Shown here piece after piece: positions 63,143-64,000 of a DNA stretch of 64,000 nucleotides. This DNA comes from Branchiostoma floridae (taxonomy: Eukaryota > Chordata > Leptocardii > Amphioxiformes > Branchiostomatidae): NCBI RefSeq assembly GCF_000003815.2, contig NC_049982.1, positions 12,606,043 to 12,670,042 on the forward strand, written 5' to 3'. A model generated the notes under the pieces. The model did no database searches. It saw only the letters and a list, made by a program, of their open reading frames with translations, and was not told the DNA's origin. A program made the translations under genes and the position numbers. How positions within the stretch are numbered: position 1 is the first letter of the stretch; the number at the start of each line of letters is the position of its first letter.

Positions 63143-63479
63143 CCCTGGAAACCAGACTTTTAGCCAGAGCCAGCAGAGAATTTGTTCGGCAGCCAAGGCA
63201 GGTGTTTTCGAGGGCACCCAGGGTGAGAGTTTGTATGACTCCTCCCAGAGTGCCTCTCTAACGGGTCCTCGGGAAAACCTAGTCTCTACCAGACGCTGGA
63301 AAACCGTAGAAATGGAACAAATAGAGGAGCTAGGGAACAGTGCGCAGAAGTCCTCTATTTGTTCCATTTCTACGGTTATCCAGCGACCCGGAGTCTGGTA
63401 GATAGAGACTAGGGAAAACCTGCCTTGGCTGCCAAACAAATTCTCTGCCGGCCCTGGTTACACGTCTGGTTTCTAGGGT
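63143..63479. mobile_element. Fold-back element, 337 bp, with interrupted inverted repeats
   Basis: The left end CCCTGGAAACCAGAC pairs with the right end GTCTGGTTTCTAGGG. The outer arm runs about 63143-63210 and pairs with 63412-63479. An inner arm (about 63271-63329) pairs with 63350-63417 around a 20-base loop. The left arm carries about 60 bases with no partner, and small indels separate the inner arms. Imperfect flanking repeats AGTAGA-CTC-TGTTCA (63128-63142) and AGTAGATGTTCA (63480-63491) may be a decayed target duplication. No transposase. Confidence 0.7.
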
Positions 63480-63491
63480 AGTAGATGTTCA

Positions 63492-64000
63492 AGAGGCGAG
63501 AGCTGGGCACCAGATGAGGTGAAGAATACTCACAAGATGTCAAGATCCTTTAAACCTCTAATTTGACAATGACCAAAGTGTATTTTGCTGTCCAAGAAAG
63601 CATGTGTCTTTCTAGAACAGAATGAAAAGCTACCGAGATATGGGGAAGCTAATAAAGTGACACAAAATAAAACATACTCCAGTCAGGCTATCATTGACCA
63701 GGTAGAACAGTAGCAACAACAAAGGCACTCCTTCCTAATATAATCCTATGAAGTCACCAGCACTACTTTCTACACTCGTTCAATAGTGATAAGTCAGTAT
63801 TACACATCCAATGTCTTTCCCGTTGTATTCTTCCCAACAGAAGACAGCAAATGTAGCTGTAAGCCGCACCAAAGTTAGTTTATTCATCATCGCACCCGAG
63901 CAAGTCTATACATATCATGCAGTGAAATCCGCGGTATAAGGTAATACTCCTGCCCAATCCTCAGCGACGCGAAGAAAGCCGATCAGTAATCGCGTGTTAT
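63492..64000. other. Gene-free sequence at window end
   Basis: Nothing recognisable on either strand. Confidence 0.5.

Overview
The window is eukaryotic, AT-leaning genomic DNA from an invertebrate deuterostome, most likely a lancelet (Branchiostoma). It holds one protein-coding gene I can defend: an Lbx (ladybird-type) homeobox gene on the + strand, with coding exons at 42178-42520 and 44104-44717 separated by a 1583 bp GT-AG intron. The species call is inferred from a single compact bilaterian Lbx gene inside a long gene-free landscape rich in small fold-back elements. No species marker was read directly, and a hemichordate or other invertebrate deuterostome is not excluded.

Layout. 1-41760 is non-coding on present evidence. 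It contains a 150-base assembly gap (10264-10413), several microsatellites, and three small structured insertions or hairpin elements: 13293-13420 with 12-bp flanking repeats, 20734-20852 with a near-perfect fold-back, and (at the far end) 63143-63479. A family of diverged repeat copies lies at 34.3-36.3 kb. Between these are moderately GC-rich blocks dense in homeodomain, POU, Pbx/Meis, Fox and Tcf-like words that read as candidate developmental enhancers. The largest are 23.3-28.3 kb, 39.7-41.1 kb, 46.6-48.2 kb and 55.8-57.0 kb, with smaller ones near 5.7, 16.6, 31, 59.9 and 62.0 kb. Conservation could not be tested here, so these calls are low confidence.

41760-46430 is the Lbx locus: a CCAAT-containing candidate promoter, exon 1 (eh1-like repression motif and the conserved SPLSALEEL block), the intron, exon 2 (complete homeodomain and acidic tail), and a downstream region with a plausible ATTAAA poly(A) signal about 1.2 kb after the stop. 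46430-64000 is again gene-free apart from candidate regulatory blocks and a fold-back element.

How it fits together: a single developmental transcription-factor gene with about 42 kb of gene-free sequence upstream and about 19 kb downstream is the usual architecture for a gene controlled by many distal enhancers. No Tlx, the classic NK-cluster neighbour of Lbx, was recognised in the window. No tRNA, rRNA, CRISPR or transposase gene was found. I found no clear new biological system. The most checkable novelties are the fold-back elements with shared CTGG-NNN-CCAG ends, the diverged repeats at 34-36 kb, and the composite POU/Pbx/E-box cluster at 59.88 kb.
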